Shown: one piece after another, positions 24,258-32,998 of the stretch
Layout of the letters: the number at the start of each line of letters is the position of its first letter
How positions within the stretch are numbered: the stretch's first letter is position 1
Assembly (NCBI GenBank): GCA_024401295.1
Contig: JAKSLG010000014.1
Coordinates: 1 to 64,000 of the forward strand
Origin: Bacteroidales bacterium
GTDB lineage: Bacteria; Bacteroidota; Bacteroidia; Bacteroidales; Marinilabiliaceae
Direction: 5' to 3'
DNA length: 64,000 bases
The notes under the pieces: generated by a model
Database searches by the model: none
What the model was told of the DNA's origin: nothing
Seen by the model: only the letters and a program-made list of their open reading frames with translations
Made by a program: the position numbers and the translations under genes

Positions 24258-27155
24258 CTATCGGTTGATGTTGACGTTGAAGATGAGTTCGCTGCGGAAT
24301 CCTCCGTCAATCACTTTTGAGCCTCGGTAGCCCAGTTTGACGGCGTATGGCAAGCGTAGCCAGTACGATTCTGCCCAGATTTCGGCGCCGGTTGACGATA
24401 TAGAGATGTTTTTCAACTGGCTGTCTTTGGCGTCTATGAGATAAGGACGGAGTCGTTCGTGGTCATAGAAAAGTCTCAGGCAGATGCGTTTGACGAAGAC
24501 TACGGGACCGATGCTCCAATCTGGGTTTACGAGTGGCAAGGTGTAGTTTGTCCGTATGAGCATCATCTGCGTGTTGGCAATTCGTGAGGTTCCTCGCGCG
24601 ATGCTTGATATGTCGGTCATTATGCGTCTGTAGTTGATGCCGGCAAGCGTTTGGCTTATCTCGCCGGCGTTTTTCTTCTGCGCCTGTATGCTTGCCGATA
24701 TGTTGTGATGTTTTCCGATTCCAGGGAGGTAAATCGATGCAGATGCATAGTGCATATTGCCGAAATCATCGTGTCCGATGCTGTGCCTGAATATGTATTC
24801 AAGTGAAACTCCTGCACGGGTTCCGACATCGCGGCTCGATGTGCGTCGTCTGATATGTGTCATGATGCTGTATCGGGCGTTCGTGTAGTTCGCATCGTTA
24901 AAGTCGAATGTCGTTGTGTTTTTACTGAGCGCCCATCTGTTGCCAATTTTTCTGATAGGCTGCTTCGTAACTTGTATCGGTGAATTGCGGTAGTGCGCAA
25001 TGCTGGCGCTTGTCGTGATGCTGCTGATCCATGCTCCTGAAGTAAATGAGAGCGGAATGCTCATCGTCGCTTTGCAGTTGCGCATGCGTTGTCTGTCGTC
25101 ATAGAAATAGCGTGTGCCGAGCAGTTCGTTGTCCGGATTGATTGTGTAGCCATCGAGTTTGTAGTCGTGATAGCCCATCGCTGCCGAGAGCGTGATTTTT
25201 GGAAACAGTGCGGTGTATGAATATGAGATCGTATATCTGTCTTCAGTATTGCCGTTTAGGTTGATGGCTGCCGATGCAATGGAATTTCCGAGAGAGTTTT
25301 GTGATGATATCGCAAATCCTGCATCTGCACTCTGATTGTCTGCATCAACTACGACAGGACCCCAGCTGTGAATACGGAATAGATGCGCTATGCGACGATA
25401 GCGTTTCGATGTCGGAACGTCAGCCGTAAATGTCGTGTCTCTGTGGCTGTCTTCTTGTGCCGACAATATATCGGCAACGTCAGGTCTTATTGGCGTATCA
25501 GTTGCTCGTGTTGCAATATTTGTCTGTGCAACGGCATATCCTTTTGCAGAATAGTCTGAATAATACAATGTCGTGCCGTCGATGCATGGCCATGCTGCGC
25601 CAAAACGGGCTGAAGTTATACGGCTTTCTGTGCCGTCTGGTATCATTACGTAGATATTGTCTATGCCTGTCTCGTCTGAGGTGAAATATAGGTTTTTGCC
25701 GTCTGTCGTGAGGTGTCGGATGTTGCGAAATCTGTATGGCGTGAGCTGTTTCCCGCTCTCAGTCAGAATGGCTTTACCACTGTTCGTCAGTGCGATAAAT
25801 GCGATGTCGTCTCCAATCCATGCCGTATATGCAGCCTCGATGCCTTCCGGAAGTTGTGTGCGGTGTTCTATTTCTCCATTCAGGTCAATGCGAACAATTG
25901 TGTGTGTTCCATCGTCCATTATCTCCACTGCAGCAATGTGTGTGCCGTCGGCCGAAAAACTTGGCGCCGAAAAGCGCCCGTGACGCAAAAGTCTCTTTTT
26001 GTTGCCCTTCAGGTCACTTATGTAGAGCGGACTCTCCGATGCATTGTTCCATCGCGGATGTTGATGCATTTCACACCACGCAATGAGCGTTCCGTTCGAC
26101 GCAATATCGTTTTCAGTCCGCACAGGTGCGTCAATCAGCGTTTTGTCATCTTTCACGAATATGATGCGTCCTGTTTCGTCAGGATCTGTCTTGTAGGCAA
26201 TCAGGCCTTTGTCGGTTTTTCTGACGGAGGTATATTCGCTGTAATCACCTGTTGCAGACGTAATTATGTCGTATGGAGTTGGTACAATCGAGCTGTCTTG
26301 GAGTTGCCATCGCGTTTTCCAGTCACGCATTGCTTCGTCATATAGCTGAACTTTTCTTTTCCCCGTGTCGTTGCGAAGACTTCTGTTGAATGGCGTAAAA
26401 CTGAAGCTCTTACGGCCAACGGTGCGCAATGCGTTCCGCCAGACATGCTCGCCATATTTTACTCGAGCGTTGCTGACGGTCAGGTAGCCCATGTGATAAT
26501 AGTTCGGCCATCGTTGGCGATATGAGCCATTGTATGCGCAGTCGTATTTCGGCGTCATGTCTGACAATGCCAGAGCCCGCATCTCTTGCAGGAATGCGGC
26601 TTTTCGTCCTCGACCGCCTTTTGTGAGCGCAGTCTCGCTGACAACGGCATCGCCCTCCATCAGCCACAACGGCACGTAAACGCCGAGAACTGCTCCTGTG
26701 GCTTGCTCTCCAAAAATGACGTTCAAGGCTCGTGTAAAGCCGCAATTCAGCATCGAAGTCTGCACCGTATGGCGATATTCGTGTATTGCCAAATGCGTCA
26801 TCCATGGAATACAGTCGCCGTCGGAATCGCCGTTCGTGTACATCTCAATGCGGCTTGGCGCCCACGACGACATGCCATTGGCATAGATCGAATGACTGTG
26901 AAAGACGATGTCTATCGGTTTCGGTGTATGCAGCATGGTCATGCAGTCGAGTTCGGCAATGCTGTCGATGAACGATGCAAGATGCAATGCTGTTTTTTCA
27001 GCATCTTTGTCGTGGATGATACGTGTATGCTTCGTCTTCGTCTGCCATAGGCGTGGCGACAGCGGGTCATCGCCAGTTATGTAAAACTGCGCTCTGACCG
27101 CTGTGCTCAGCATTAGTGCCACTGCGATTATGACATGACGAATGCGCATTTTCAT
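24258..27155 (-). CDS. Exported metallopeptidase-like / beta-propeller / barrel protein
   Basis: A 965-residue protein, signal peptide about 1-22 (ending V-R-A-Q). Residues 25-290 resemble a peptidase-MA-type gluzincin: H-E-Y-R-H at 125-129 (HExxH) and E167 in W-L-M-E-G as likely third ligand. Residues about 310-590 contain PD40/WD40-like propeller blades (T-S-D-E-T-G, S-A-D-G-T-H). Residues about 610-965 are rich in alternating beta strands and end like an outer-membrane barrel. I know no experimentally characterised protein of this plan; an outer-membrane-anchored protease is an inference. ATG at 27155 overlaps the upstream stop (ATGA), so it is coupled to the small membrane protein. Confidence 0.72.
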   Translation of the reverse strand: MKMRIRHVIIAVALMLSTAVRAQFYITGDDPLSPRLWQTKTKHTRIIHDKDAEKTALHLASFIDSIAELDCMTMLHTPKPIDIVFHSHSIYANGMSSWAPSRIEMYTNGDSDGDCIPWMTHLAIHEYRHTVQTSMLNCGFTRALNVIFGEQATGAVLGVYVPLWLMEGDAVVSETALTKGGRGRKAAFLQEMRALALSDMTPKYDCAYNGSYRQRWPNYYHMGYLTVSNARVKYGEHVWRNALRTVGRKSFSFTPFNRSLRNDTGKRKVQLYDEAMRDWKTRWQLQDSSIVPTPYDIITSATGDYSEYTSVRKTDKGLIAYKTDPDETGRIIFVKDDKTLIDAPVRTENDIASNGTLIAWCEMHQHPRWNNASESPLYISDLKGNKKRLLRHGRFSAPSFSADGTHIAAVEIMDDGTHTIVRIDLNGEIEHRTQLPEGIEAAYTAWIGDDIAFIALTNSGKAILTESGKQLTPYRFRNIRHLTTDGKNLYFTSDETGIDNIYVMIPDGTESRITSARFGAAWPCIDGTTLYYSDYSAKGYAVAQTNIATRATDTPIRPDVADILSAQEDSHRDTTFTADVPTSKRYRRIAHLFRIHSWGPVVVDADNQSADAGFAISSQNSLGNSIASAAINLNGNTEDRYTISYSYTALFPKITLSAAMGYHDYKLDGYTINPDNELLGTRYFYDDRQRMRNCKATMSIPLSFTSGAWISSITTSASIAHYRNSPIQVTKQPIRKIGNRWALSKNTTTFDFNDANYTNARYSIMTHIRRRTSSRDVGTRAGVSLEYIFRHSIGHDDFGNMHYASASIYLPGIGKHHNISASIQAQKKNAGEISQTLAGINYRRIMTDISSIARGTSRIANTQMMLIRTNYTLPLVNPDWSIGPVVFVKRICLRLFYDHERLRPYLIDAKDSQLKNISISSTGAEIWAESYWLRLPYAVKLGYRGSKVIDGGFRSELIFNVNINR

Positions 27156-27619
27156 TCGCTTTTGATGTGTGTTATGCGCCAGTAGAGATATGACCAAAGG
27201 AAGCAGAACATGGCCTGTGACAATCCGCCTTGTCCCGCAGTCGCGAATGCCAAGTATGCAAAGCCGATCTGACTTCCAATATAAAAATGTATGCCGATAG
27301 GGCGCTTGACCAAAAGCATGATCACGCCAATCGACTCGATGATGTTAAACAGCAGATGAAAATGTGCATTCTCAATCATCGAATACATCATCGACATGCC
27401 GACTTCGTTAGGATCACCGAGTCCCGTCGATTCCATCATCTGCCGACTCTCCTCCATCGCTTGCTTCAAAACGTCGTCTGGCACGCTGTTCATCATCATC
27501 AGACAAAGGTCGAAAAACGATGTCGCAGCCACTGCGATGAGACTCGTTATGCAAGCAATAAGCAGGACTTTGTTTGTCCGCTCAGTTTTCTCACTGAGCG
27601 AAAGATTTTGCTCTTCCAT
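27152..27619 (-). CDS. Small membrane protein, four predicted helices
   Basis: A 155-residue inner-membrane protein that I do not recognise. Hydrophobic segments lie at about 17-45, 80-100 (partly), 93-108 and 115-150, with a Met-rich, Glu-rich soluble stretch between the first two (about 48-78). It is translationally coupled to the metallopeptidase/propeller gene downstream by a 4-nt overlap, so the two may work together. Confidence 0.65.
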   Translation of the reverse strand: MEEQNLSLSEKTERTNKVLLIACITSLIAVAATSFFDLCLMMMNSVPDDVLKQAMEESRQMMESTGLGDPNEVGMSMMYSMIENAHFHLLFNIIESIGVIMLLVKRPIGIHFYIGSQIGFAYLAFATAGQGGLSQAMFCFLWSYLYWRITHIKSE

Positions 27620-27630
27620 CTGTTTTTTTA

Positions 27631-27677
27631 GATAAAAACAAACGGAGAACCAGCCGCTAAGGGATAATTCTCCGTTT
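27631..27677 (-). terminator. intrinsic terminator of glyA
   Basis: Perfect 10-bp stem AAACGGAGAA/TTCTCCGTTT, followed on the minus strand by a T-rich run. Confidence 0.85.
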
Positions 27678-27706
27678 AAACTTATGTTTTTTCCGATGCT
27701 ATCAGA

Positions 27707-28987
27707 TTACCATGCGAACATTGGACGATCCTGCATCATCTTGTTGACTTCTGCCTTGACAGATGCGATAACCTTCTCGTCTTCTGGCTTAGCAAGAATC
27801 TTGTCGATGAACTCAACGATTGTGTCCATATCAGACTCAACAAGACCACGAGTTGTGATGGCTGGAGTACCAAGACGAAGACCTGAAGTCTCCATTGCAT
27901 TGCGTGTGTCGAATGGAACAAGGTTCATGTTGACTGTGATGTCTGCTGCAACGAGTGCGTTCTCAGCAATCTTACCAGTCAAGTCTGCATACTTTGGACG
28001 GAGGTCAACGAGCATCGAGTGGTTGTCTGTACCACCTGAAACGATGTGGAAGCCCTTCTCAACAAGACCAGCTGCAAGACGAGCTGCGTTCTTCTTGACC
28101 TGTGACTGATATGTCTTGAACTCAGGAGTCAATGCCTCGCCAAATGCAACAGCCTTAGCTGCAATCACGTGCTCGAGTGGACCGCCCTGCTGACCTGGGA
28201 ATACTGCTGAATTGATGAGCGAACCCATTGTACGGATCTTGCCGCTCTTGAATGTCTTGCCCCATGGATTCTCGAAATCCTTGCCGAGGATGATAACACC
28301 ACCACGTGGACCACGAAGTGTCTTGTGAGTTGTTGAAGTGACAATGTCGGCATACTTGACAGGGTTGTCGAGCAAGCCTGCTGCGATGAGACCAGCTGGG
28401 TGAGCCATGTCGACCATCAAAAGTGCACCGCAAGCATCTGCAATTTCACGCATGCGCTTGTAATCCCACTCACGGCTATATGCAGAACCACCACCGATAA
28501 TCAATTTTGGCTTCTCCTGCATTGCAACACGCTCCATCTCGTCGTAGTCAACTCGGCCAGTTTCCTGGTTGAGGTGATATGCGCAAGGTGTGTAGAGCAA
28601 ACCAGATGTGTTTACTGCTGAACCGTGTGAAAGGTGACCGCCGTGTGCAAGGTCGAGACCCATGAACTTGTCGCCTGGCTTGAGGCATGCGAGCAATACT
28701 GCAGCATTTGCCTGAGCACCAGAGTGTGGCTGAACATTAACAAACTCTGCACCATAGAGCTTCTTGAGACGCTCGATAGCCAATGTTTCAACTTCATCTA
28801 CGACCTCGCAACCGCCATAGTGACGCTTGCCAGGATAGCCCTCTGCATACTTGTTTGTGAGGCAAGAACCCATTGCCTGCATAACCTGATCACTTACGAA
28901 GTTCTCTGAAGCGATCATCTCGATGCCACGCTTCTGGCGGGCATATTCCTTATTAATAAGGTCGAAAATTGCGTTGTCTTTATTCAT
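27707..28987 (-). CDS. glyA: Serine hydroxymethyltransferase
   Basis: A 426-residue PLP enzyme that converts serine and tetrahydrofolate to glycine and 5,10-methylene-THF, the main source of one-carbon units. The PLP lysine is K222 in [14 protein letters not shown]; the N-terminal I-A-S-E-N-F and Y-A-E-G-Y-P are present. Start set at the ATG at 28987 (M-N-K-D-N), because upstream codons lie within the promoter region. Codon use resembles groEL, suggesting high expression. Own -7 box and terminator. Confidence 0.97.
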   Translation of the reverse strand: MNKDNAIFDLINKEYARQKRGIEMIASENFVSDQVMQAMGSCLTNKYAEGYPGKRHYGGCEVVDEVETLAIERLKKLYGAEFVNVQPHSGAQANAAVLLACLKPGDKFMGLDLAHGGHLSHGSAVNTSGLLYTPCAYHLNQETGRVDYDEMERVAMQEKPKLIIGGGSAYSREWDYKRMREIADACGALLMVDMAHPAGLIAAGLLDNPVKYADIVTSTTHKTLRGPRGGVIILGKDFENPWGKTFKSGKIRTMGSLINSAVFPGQQGGPLEHVIAAKAVAFGEALTPEFKTYQSQVKKNAARLAAGLVEKGFHIVSGGTDNHSMLVDLRPKYADLTGKIAENALVAADITVNMNLVPFDTRNAMETSGLRLGTPAITTRGLVESDMDTIVEFIDKILAKPEDEKVIASVKAEVNKMMQDRPMFAW

Positions 28988-29015
28988 TGTTAAAGTAGTA
29001 ATTTTTCTTTGACGG

Positions 29016-29023
29016 CAAAAGTA
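29016..29023 (-). promoter_or_regulatory. -7 box for glyA
   Basis: TACTTTTG on the minus strand, 28 bp before the ATG. Confidence 0.55.
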
Positions 29024-29088
29024 CTCCATAAAACTCATTTATACAAATTTTCGCGGCAATAACTTGCCGTTCAACACATAATAATGTC

Positions 29089-29096
29089 TACCTTTG
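29089..29096 (+). promoter_or_regulatory. -7 box for the EamA-family gene
   Basis: TACCTTTG, exact match, 38 bp before the ATG. Confidence 0.55.
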
Positions 29097-29134
29097 CACC
29101 CGTTTTTCAACCATTGAACAATTAGAGAGAAAAA

Positions 29135-30034
29135 ATGTGGTATTTATTTGCACTCGCTTCAGCACTCTGTCTCGGATTCTATGACGTCTTCCGAAAGGTG
29201 TCACTTCGCGACAACGCTGTCCTTCCTGTGTTGCTTTGCAGCACGTCCGTTTCATCACTCATGCTCCTTCCGATGCTCATCGCCTCGCAGACTGGCTTGA
29301 TCGACAATAGCTCGATGGTCTATGTCCCTGCAATTACGGCGCATCAGCACTTGCTTTTGGTCATGAAGGCAGCAATAGTACTCCTTTCGTGGATTTTTGT
29401 CTATTACGGCATGAAGAACCTGCCGCTCAGCATCGTCTCGCCAATACGTGCGACAGCACCTGTCTGGACATTGATCGGCGCACTCATAATATTTGCCGAA
29501 CGTCCGAATAGCATTCAGTGGTTCGGCTTGCTTTGGACATTCGTGTTCTTCTTCCTTTTCAGCATGGCCGGTCGTCGCGAGGGTATTGACTTCAAGGCGA
29601 ATAAATGGATATGGTCTGTCGTTGCCGGCACACTCGTCGGCGCTTGTAGTGCACTTTTCGATAAATATATCGTCCGCTATGCCGATATAGATCGCATGGC
29701 AATATTGACGTATTACTCGTTCTATCAGGTGCTTATGAATATTCCTCTGCTGTTTGTCATCTGGTGGCCGAATCGCAAGGAACAGCCTTTCCGCTGGCGT
29801 TGGTCCATACTCGGCATCGGCGTGATTATCATCGTGGCCGATTTCCTCTACTACATTGCCATCGACCATCCGGACGCGCTCATAAGCCTCATTTCGCCTA
29901 TACGCCGAAGCAATTCAATCGTAGCATTTATCATGGCTGCGCTGATATTCAAGGAGAAAAATATGCTGCGTAAAGGTCTGTGCTTGTTGGGAATACTTTC
30001 GGGCATTGCCATCATCGTTTATGGCTCTCATTGA
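29135..30034 (+). CDS. EamA-family (DMT) transporter
   Basis: A 299-residue inner-membrane protein with about ten helices in two five-helix EamA repeats (1-140 and 150-299). Typical DMT features: a short N-terminal helix starting at the first residue, the repeat end P-L-S-I-V-S-P-I-R-A-T-A-P, and the matching second-repeat H-P-D-A-L-I-S-L-I-S-P-I-R-R. The family exports or imports small metabolites such as amino acids; substrate unknown. Monocistronic. Confidence 0.88.
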   Translation: MWYLFALASALCLGFYDVFRKVSLRDNAVLPVLLCSTSVSSLMLLPMLIASQTGLIDNSSMVYVPAITAHQHLLLVMKAAIVLLSWIFVYYGMKNLPLSIVSPIRATAPVWTLIGALIIFAERPNSIQWFGLLWTFVFFFLFSMAGRREGIDFKANKWIWSVVAGTLVGACSALFDKYIVRYADIDRMAILTYYSFYQVLMNIPLLFVIWWPNRKEQPFRWRWSILGIGVIIIVADFLYYIAIDHPDALISLISPIRRSNSIVAFIMAALIFKEKNMLRKGLCLLGILSGIAIIVYGSH

Positions 30035-30099
30035 AGATTAATCAGGAAGTTATAGGTGGAAATGTCGACGGAAAATGTCCGTTGAAATTCTTTTTTTCA

Positions 30100-30107
30100 T
30101 AAATTTG
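30100..30107 (+). promoter_or_regulatory. -7 box for the exbB-exbD-tonB-like operon
   Basis: TAAATTTG, exact match, 37 bp before the first ATG. Confidence 0.6.
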
Positions 30108-30144
30108 CAAAAATTACAAACCAGAATACAAACATTTATTTGAT

Positions 30145-30837
30145 ATGATACAGGACATTGCAGATGGCGCAGTACAGATGGCAGATGGCGCCGCAATAGA
30201 AGAAGTTGCACAGGCCGAACTCAACGTTCTCGAACTCGCAATGCAAGGCGGTTGGATTATGGTCGTTTTGCTCTTGCTCTCGGTTTATGCCGTTTACGTT
30301 TTCATCGAGCGCACTTTTGCCCTCAACAGAGCTCTTCGCGAGGACAAGACTTTCATGGGTAAGATCAAGGATTATATTCATAGCGGCAATGTCGATTCTG
30401 CACGCGCATTGTGTCAGGCGACAGACACTCCTGTGTCGCGAATGATTGAAAAAGGTATATCTCGCATCGGTCGTCCGCTCGGCGATATTCAGACGACTGT
30501 CGAAAATGTCGGCAACATTGAAGTTTCACGACTTGAGAAAGGTCTTGCTGGTCTGGCATCGGTTTCGGGCGGTGCGCCAATGATTGGTTTCTTCGGAACC
30601 GTTACTGGTATGATTCAGGCATTCTTCGAGATGGCCAATGCTGGCAATAACATCGAAGTGAGCACACTCGCAGGCGGTATCTATACAGCCCTTGTGACAA
30701 CAGTCGGCGGTCTTGCTGTCGGTATTGTTGCATACTTCGCATACAACAATCTCGTCGCACGTGTTGACAAGGTTGTGCTGATTCTCGAAGCTCGCACAAT
30801 GGAATTTATGGACCTGCTCAATGAGCCAGGTGAATAA
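30145..30837 (+). CDS. MotA/TolQ/ExbB proton-channel protein
   Basis: A 230-residue inner-membrane subunit of a proton-driven energiser. Three helices: about 37-57, 127-150 (A-P-M-I-G-F-F-G-T-V-T-G-M) and 170-195 (T-T-V-G-G-L-A-V-G-I). The large cytoplasmic loop lies between helices 1 and 2. With the ExbD-like and TonB/TolA-like proteins encoded next, it passes proton motive force to the outer membrane. TolQ versus ExbB cannot be decided from this subunit alone. Confidence 0.93.
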   Translation: MIQDIADGAVQMADGAAIEEVAQAELNVLELAMQGGWIMVVLLLLSVYAVYVFIERTFALNRALREDKTFMGKIKDYIHSGNVDSARALCQATDTPVSRMIEKGISRIGRPLGDIQTTVENVGNIEVSRLEKGLAGLASVSGGAPMIGFFGTVTGMIQAFFEMANAGNNIEVSTLAGGIYTALVTTVGGLAVGIVAYFAYNNLVARVDKVVLILEARTMEFMDLLNEPGE

Positions 30838-30854
30838 CCGAAAATCAGACGATT

Positions 30855-31247
30855 ATGGCTCTCAAAAGAAGCAATAAACTCAGTGCGGCATTTAGCATGT
30901 CGTCGATGACGGATATCATCTTCCTTCTGCTCATCTTCTTCATGCTTACTTCGACGCTCGTGCATCCGAATGCGCTGAAGCTGCTCTTGCCGCAAAGTGC
31001 CAACCAGACATCTGCCAAGCCTCAGACATCGGTTTCAATCACCAAGGACTTGCGCTATTATGTCGAGACAAAGCGCGTCTCGTTCGACGAACTCGAACCT
31101 ACGCTCTATGCAAAGCTTGGCGAAAATTCTGATATGTATATAGCTCTTCATGTTGATGAATCTGTTCCAATGAAAGAGGTCGTCAAGGTCATGAATATTG
31201 CTAAAAAGAATAAATATAAGCTCATCTTGGCAACACGCGCCAAATAA
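30855..31247 (+). CDS. ExbD/TolR-family protein
   Basis: A 130-residue single-pass protein. The transmembrane helix (about 18-38) carries the essential proton-path Asp, D20 in S-M-T-D-I-I-F-L-L; the remaining residues form the periplasmic domain. It lies 17 bp after the ExbB/TolQ gene and 9 bp before the TonB/TolA-like gene, so all three are one operon. Confidence 0.93.
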   Translation: MALKRSNKLSAAFSMSSMTDIIFLLLIFFMLTSTLVHPNALKLLLPQSANQTSAKPQTSVSITKDLRYYVETKRVSFDELEPTLYAKLGENSDMYIALHVDESVPMKEVVKVMNIAKKNKYKLILATRAK

Positions 31248-31256
31248 TGTTTGCTT

Positions 31257-32243
31257 ATGGACAGACAAAACGAAAAGAAATATAGCACTCGTGGCATCAT
31301 AGGCACAATCATTGCGCATTTGCTGCTTCTGCTGTTCCTCTACGTCTCGGTCATGAGCACAACACCTCCGGAAGAAGAGGCTTTGTTGATTGACTATAGT
31401 GGAGGTGGCAGCTCTTCCGGTTCGGCAGGGTCATCATTGCCTCAGCCTGCCGAGAGTCAGCCAGTGGAGCAGCCTCAGCCTTCGCAACCGGCCCCAGCAC
31501 CAAGTACACCTTCAGTCGCAAAAGCTGATGGTCAGACAACTGATACTCAGGATTTTGAAGAGGCTGCAGCATTGCGTGAAGCAAAGAAAAAGGCCGATGC
31601 AGAAGCTGCTGCAAAGCGTGCTGCTGAAGATGCAGCCAAAGCAGAAGCCAAGGCTAAGGCTGAAGCGGAAGCTGCCGCAAAACGTGCTGCTGAACTCGCC
31701 GCTGCTGCCGAGGCAAAAGCAAAAGCTGAAGCAGAAGCGGCCGCTCGCGCAAAAGCCGAGGCCGAAGCAAAAGCCAAGGCTGAACAGGCAGCGAAAGCTG
31801 CTGCTGCGAGAAGTGCGCTCACAAAAGGTTTCGCTGGTAGCGGAACGGGCACGGAACAGGCTGGCAACGGCAGCGGAAGTGGTCAGGGTAATCTGACGGG
31901 CAATGGCAGTGGAACCGGAACGGGCGGCAGTGGAACAGGCACTGGCGGCGCAACCGGTGGCGGCGGAACATTCTCGCTCGCAGGCCGTTCGCTTGTCGGC
32001 AATTTGCCGAAGCCGAGCTATCGTGTCCAAGAACAGGGCACCGTTGTTGTCAGCATTGAAGTGAATAAAAATGGTGATGTGCTTGCGGCTACAGTTCAGT
32101 CGAAAGGCACCACGGTTCAGAATAAATCACTATGGGCAGAAGCCGTTGCGGCTGCAAAAAAGGCTAAGTTTAGCGTTAATGCAAATGCATCTGCTTCGTC
32201 AATTCAGACGGGAACAATAACTTATCGATTCCGATTAGAGTAA
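31257..32243 (+). CDS. TonB/TolA-like energy-transducer protein
   Basis: A 328-residue protein: cytoplasmic tip, one membrane helix (about 13-34) with a His (H21) that may match the functional His of TonB, a Pro/Gln-rich section (about 50-80), a long Ala/Lys/Glu helix (about 95-190) as in TolA, a Gly/Ser/Thr-rich linker (about 195-240) and a C-terminal TonB-like domain (about 250-328, V-V-V-S-I-E-V-N-K-N-G-D-V). It mixes TolA-type rod and TonB-type tip, so the operon could serve receptors or envelope constriction. ATG at 31257 preferred over an in-frame TTG at 31251. Confidence 0.85.
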   Translation: MDRQNEKKYSTRGIIGTIIAHLLLLLFLYVSVMSTTPPEEEALLIDYSGGGSSSGSAGSSLPQPAESQPVEQPQPSQPAPAPSTPSVAKADGQTTDTQDFEEAAALREAKKKADAEAAAKRAAEDAAKAEAKAKAEAEAAAKRAAELAAAAEAKAKAEAEAAARAKAEAEAKAKAEQAAKAAAARSALTKGFAGSGTGTEQAGNGSGSGQGNLTGNGSGTGTGGSGTGTGGATGGGGTFSLAGRSLVGNLPKPSYRVQEQGTVVVSIEVNKNGDVLAATVQSKGTTVQNKSLWAEAVAAAKKAKFSVNANASASSIQTGTITYRFRLE

Positions 32244-32252
32244 GTAAAGAAT

Positions 32253-32936
32253 ATGGTTGGCCAATACGTCTTGAGAAGCGACATAGCTCCGTTCAATGTC
32301 CTCACCGAGGAAGAGTTCGAAACGTTGCAGAAGAATCATACGATTACGACTTATTCTCGCAATAAAGTCATATATCGCGAAGGTGATTCTGCAGATGCTG
32401 TGCAGCTGCTTCTCAGCGGAAAGGTGAAGGTCTATAAGGAGGGAATCGGTCAGAAAGAACAGATCGTAAAGCTCGCAAAGACCAACGACTTCCTCGGCTA
32501 TCGTGCAGTCATGGCCAATGAAACTCATTCGGCAACCGCCGAGACGCTCGAAGATAGCGTCATTGCGAATATCCCGAAAGAGATAATCTTCTCGACGTTG
32601 CAAACCAACTTTAAGTTGGCACAATTCATAATCAAATCGCTCGCTGTTGAACTTAGCTTCAGTCGCTATCGCAGTGTGACGCTGGCCCAGAAGCAGATTC
32701 GCGGACGTCTGGCTGAAAGCCTGCTCGTCCTGCGCGATAAGTTTGGATACAGCGTAGGTAATGTACTCAATGTAAATCTATCGAGAGAGGATATGGCAAA
32801 CCTCAGCAACATGACTACCTCAAATGCCATTCGCACGCTCTCACAATTCGTCAGCGAAAACATCATCAATGTGCGCGGACGTGAAATAACCATTATCAAC
32901 GAGCCGGCACTCGAACGTATTTCGATGCTTGGATGA
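32253..32936 (+). CDS. Crp/Fnr-family transcriptional regulator
   Basis: A 227-residue protein with an N-terminal cyclic-nucleotide-binding-type jellyroll (about 18-115, Y-R-E-G-D-S-A-D-A-V-Q-L-L-L-S-G-K-V-K-V) and a C-terminal winged helix (about 150-220, L-S-R-E-D-M-A-N-L-S-N-M-T-T-S-N-A-I-R-T-L). No Fnr-type N-terminal cysteines, so it is not an iron-sulfur oxygen sensor. Begins 9 bp after the TonB/TolA-like gene and so probably shares its transcript. Confidence 0.88.
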   Translation: MVGQYVLRSDIAPFNVLTEEEFETLQKNHTITTYSRNKVIYREGDSADAVQLLLSGKVKVYKEGIGQKEQIVKLAKTNDFLGYRAVMANETHSATAETLEDSVIANIPKEIIFSTLQTNFKLAQFIIKSLAVELSFSRYRSVTLAQKQIRGRLAESLLVLRDKFGYSVGNVLNVNLSREDMANLSNMTTSNAIRTLSQFVSENIINVRGREITIINEPALERISMLG

Positions 32937-32998
32937 CGCCTTTCGGCATGCTTATTGCATATCGAAAAGGTCGATAATTTTTTGTTATACAACGATTC

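Noticed and set aside
31551..31867. Ala/Lys-rich region as a DNA repeat or CRISPR-like array
   Set aside because: It is the repeated coding sequence of the TolA-like rod, with no constant spacers.
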